From DATNNN01 sp035601815 (GTDB lineage: Bacteria; Pseudomonadota; Alphaproteobacteria; Rhizobiales; Xanthobacteraceae): a stretch of DNA of 13,395 nucleotides. Made by a program: the position numbers and the translations under genes. Below the pieces are notes generated by a model. The model saw only the letters and a list, made by a program, of their open reading frames with translations. It searched no databases and was not told where the DNA came from. The stretch is from assembly GCA_035601815.1 (NCBI GenBank), contig DATNNN010000241.1:1-13395 (forward strand), written 5' to 3'. Of the stretch, positions 12,831-13,395 are shown in pieces (within the stretch, counting starts at the first letter, position 1; every line of letters starts with the position of its first letter).

Positions 12831-13395
12831 GCGAACCGCTCCTCGATGTCAGTGGTCTCGGCAAGCGCTTCGGCGGGTTCGTGGCGCTCGACGGCATCGA
12901 CTTCGCCGTCGGCGAGGGCGAGCGCGTCGGGCTGATCGGGCCCAACGGCTCGGGCAAAAGCACGCTGGTCAACTGCATCTGCGGCACGCTGCACAATGAG
13001 ACAGGCACCGTGCGCTTCGACGGCGGTAACGTCGACGGCCTGCTCGCCCACCAGCGCACCCGGCTCGGGCTGGCGCGCACCTTCCAATTGCCGCGACCCT
13101 TCCCCTCGATGACCGTCGCCGACAACGTACGGGTGCCGCTCCTCTACACCGTCAATGCGCGGGGTCACGGCTTCCTCACAGCCGCCGATATCACCGCGCG
13201 CTGCGTCGACCTTCTCAACATCGTTGGCCTCGCCCACAAGATGGACAAATGGCCACGCGATCTAACCCAGGTGGAGATGCGCAAGCTCGAGCTCGCGCGC
13301 GCCATGGCCGCGGAGCCGAAGCTACTCATCGCCGACGAGGCCATGGCCGGCCTCTCGCAGGTGGAGGTCGCGGACATCGTCAGCCTGTTGATCCG
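12827..13395 (+). CDS. livG: ABC transporter ATP-binding protein LivG, N-terminal part
   Basis: The first 189 residues of a Liv-type ATPase subunit; the gene runs off the right edge, where about 60 further residues would be expected. Visible motifs are the Walker A loop GPNGSGKS (38-45), the Q-loop ARTFQLPRPFPSMTV (Q87) with the LivG-type FPSMTV stretch, a signature region in the form LTQVEMRKLELARA (146-159), and Walker B LLIADEAMAGL (166-176) with catalytic E171. The signature departs from LSGGQ, as in many LivG-like ATPases. It powers the importer together with LivH and LivM; a LivF and a periplasmic binding protein would be expected further right or elsewhere. It follows livM after 40 bp, linked by a short ORF. 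Confidence 0.92.
   Translation, partial: MSEPLLDVSGLGKRFGGFVALDGIDFAVGEGERVGLIGPNGSGKSTLVNCICGTLHNETGTVRFDGGNVDGLLAHQRTRLGLARTFQLPRPFPSMTVADNVRVPLLYTVNARGHGFLTAADITARCVDLLNIVGLAHKMDKWPRDLTQVEMRKLELARAMAAEPKLLIADEAMAGLSQVEVADIVSLLI

Noticed and set aside
1..13395. Search for defence systems, mobile elements, CRISPR or tRNA sites
   Set aside because: No repeat-spacer array, transposase, integrase, toxin-antitoxin pair or tRNA-like fold was seen; all sizeable genes fall in metabolic, envelope or transport families.

Overview
The window is high-GC DNA with tightly packed bacterial genes. It looks like an accessory catabolic and uptake region of an alphaproteobacterium, probably Hyphomicrobiales. 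That rests on the GC-rich codon use, a DUF3309-like small membrane protein, and the mix of LLM flavin oxidoreductase, cyclase-family hydrolase and Liv-type ABC transporter genes. No marker gene fixes the taxon. I see no rRNA, tRNA, CRISPR array, transposase or integrase, and no transcription-factor gene.

Layout. (1) 1-614, minus: the N-terminal part of a GlcD/YdiJ-like FAD-linked oxidase that runs off the left edge. (2) 750-3824, plus, divergent from it: a three-gene operon of a serine--glyoxylate-type aminotransferase, a cytoplasmic PuuE-like polysaccharide-deacetylase-fold hydrolase, and a cyclase-family metal hydrolase. (3) 3878-4606, plus: an exported L,D-transpeptidase, followed by a 54-residue DUF3309-like membrane peptide at 4835-4999. 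(4) 5130-7247, minus: a Gfo/Idh/MocA dehydrogenase followed by an LLM-class flavin oxidoreductase. (5) 7313-8753, plus, divergent from (4): a carboxymuconolactone-decarboxylase-like protein and a 3-hydroxyisobutyrate-dehydrogenase-like protein. (6) 8754-9965, minus, convergent with (5) with no spacer: a class A FAD monooxygenase of the 2,6-dihydroxypyridine hydroxylase type. (7) 10034-10464, plus: a cupin gene broken by an in-frame stop and a one-base deletion. A perfect 16-bp palindrome lies between it and the monooxygenase. (8) 10642 to the right edge, plus: livH, livM (with an unusual hydrophobic C-terminal extension) and the start of livG.

How the genes may work together (inference). The Liv-type transporter would import an amino-acid-like or small organic-acid substrate. 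The oxidases, monooxygenase, hydrolases, dehydrogenases and aminotransferase are the kinds of enzymes used to open and shorten a nitrogen-containing or aromatic compound. The FAD-linked oxidase and the aminotransferase could meet at glyoxylate. No single pathway can be named from the sequence, and the several divergent and convergent units suggest separately regulated modules.

No clearly new defence or mobile system is visible. The items most worth checking are the decaying cupin gene, the palindromic candidate operator, the extended LivM, the aminotransferase-hydrolase-hydrolase cassette, and two mini-ORFs joined by ATGA overlaps to livH and livG.
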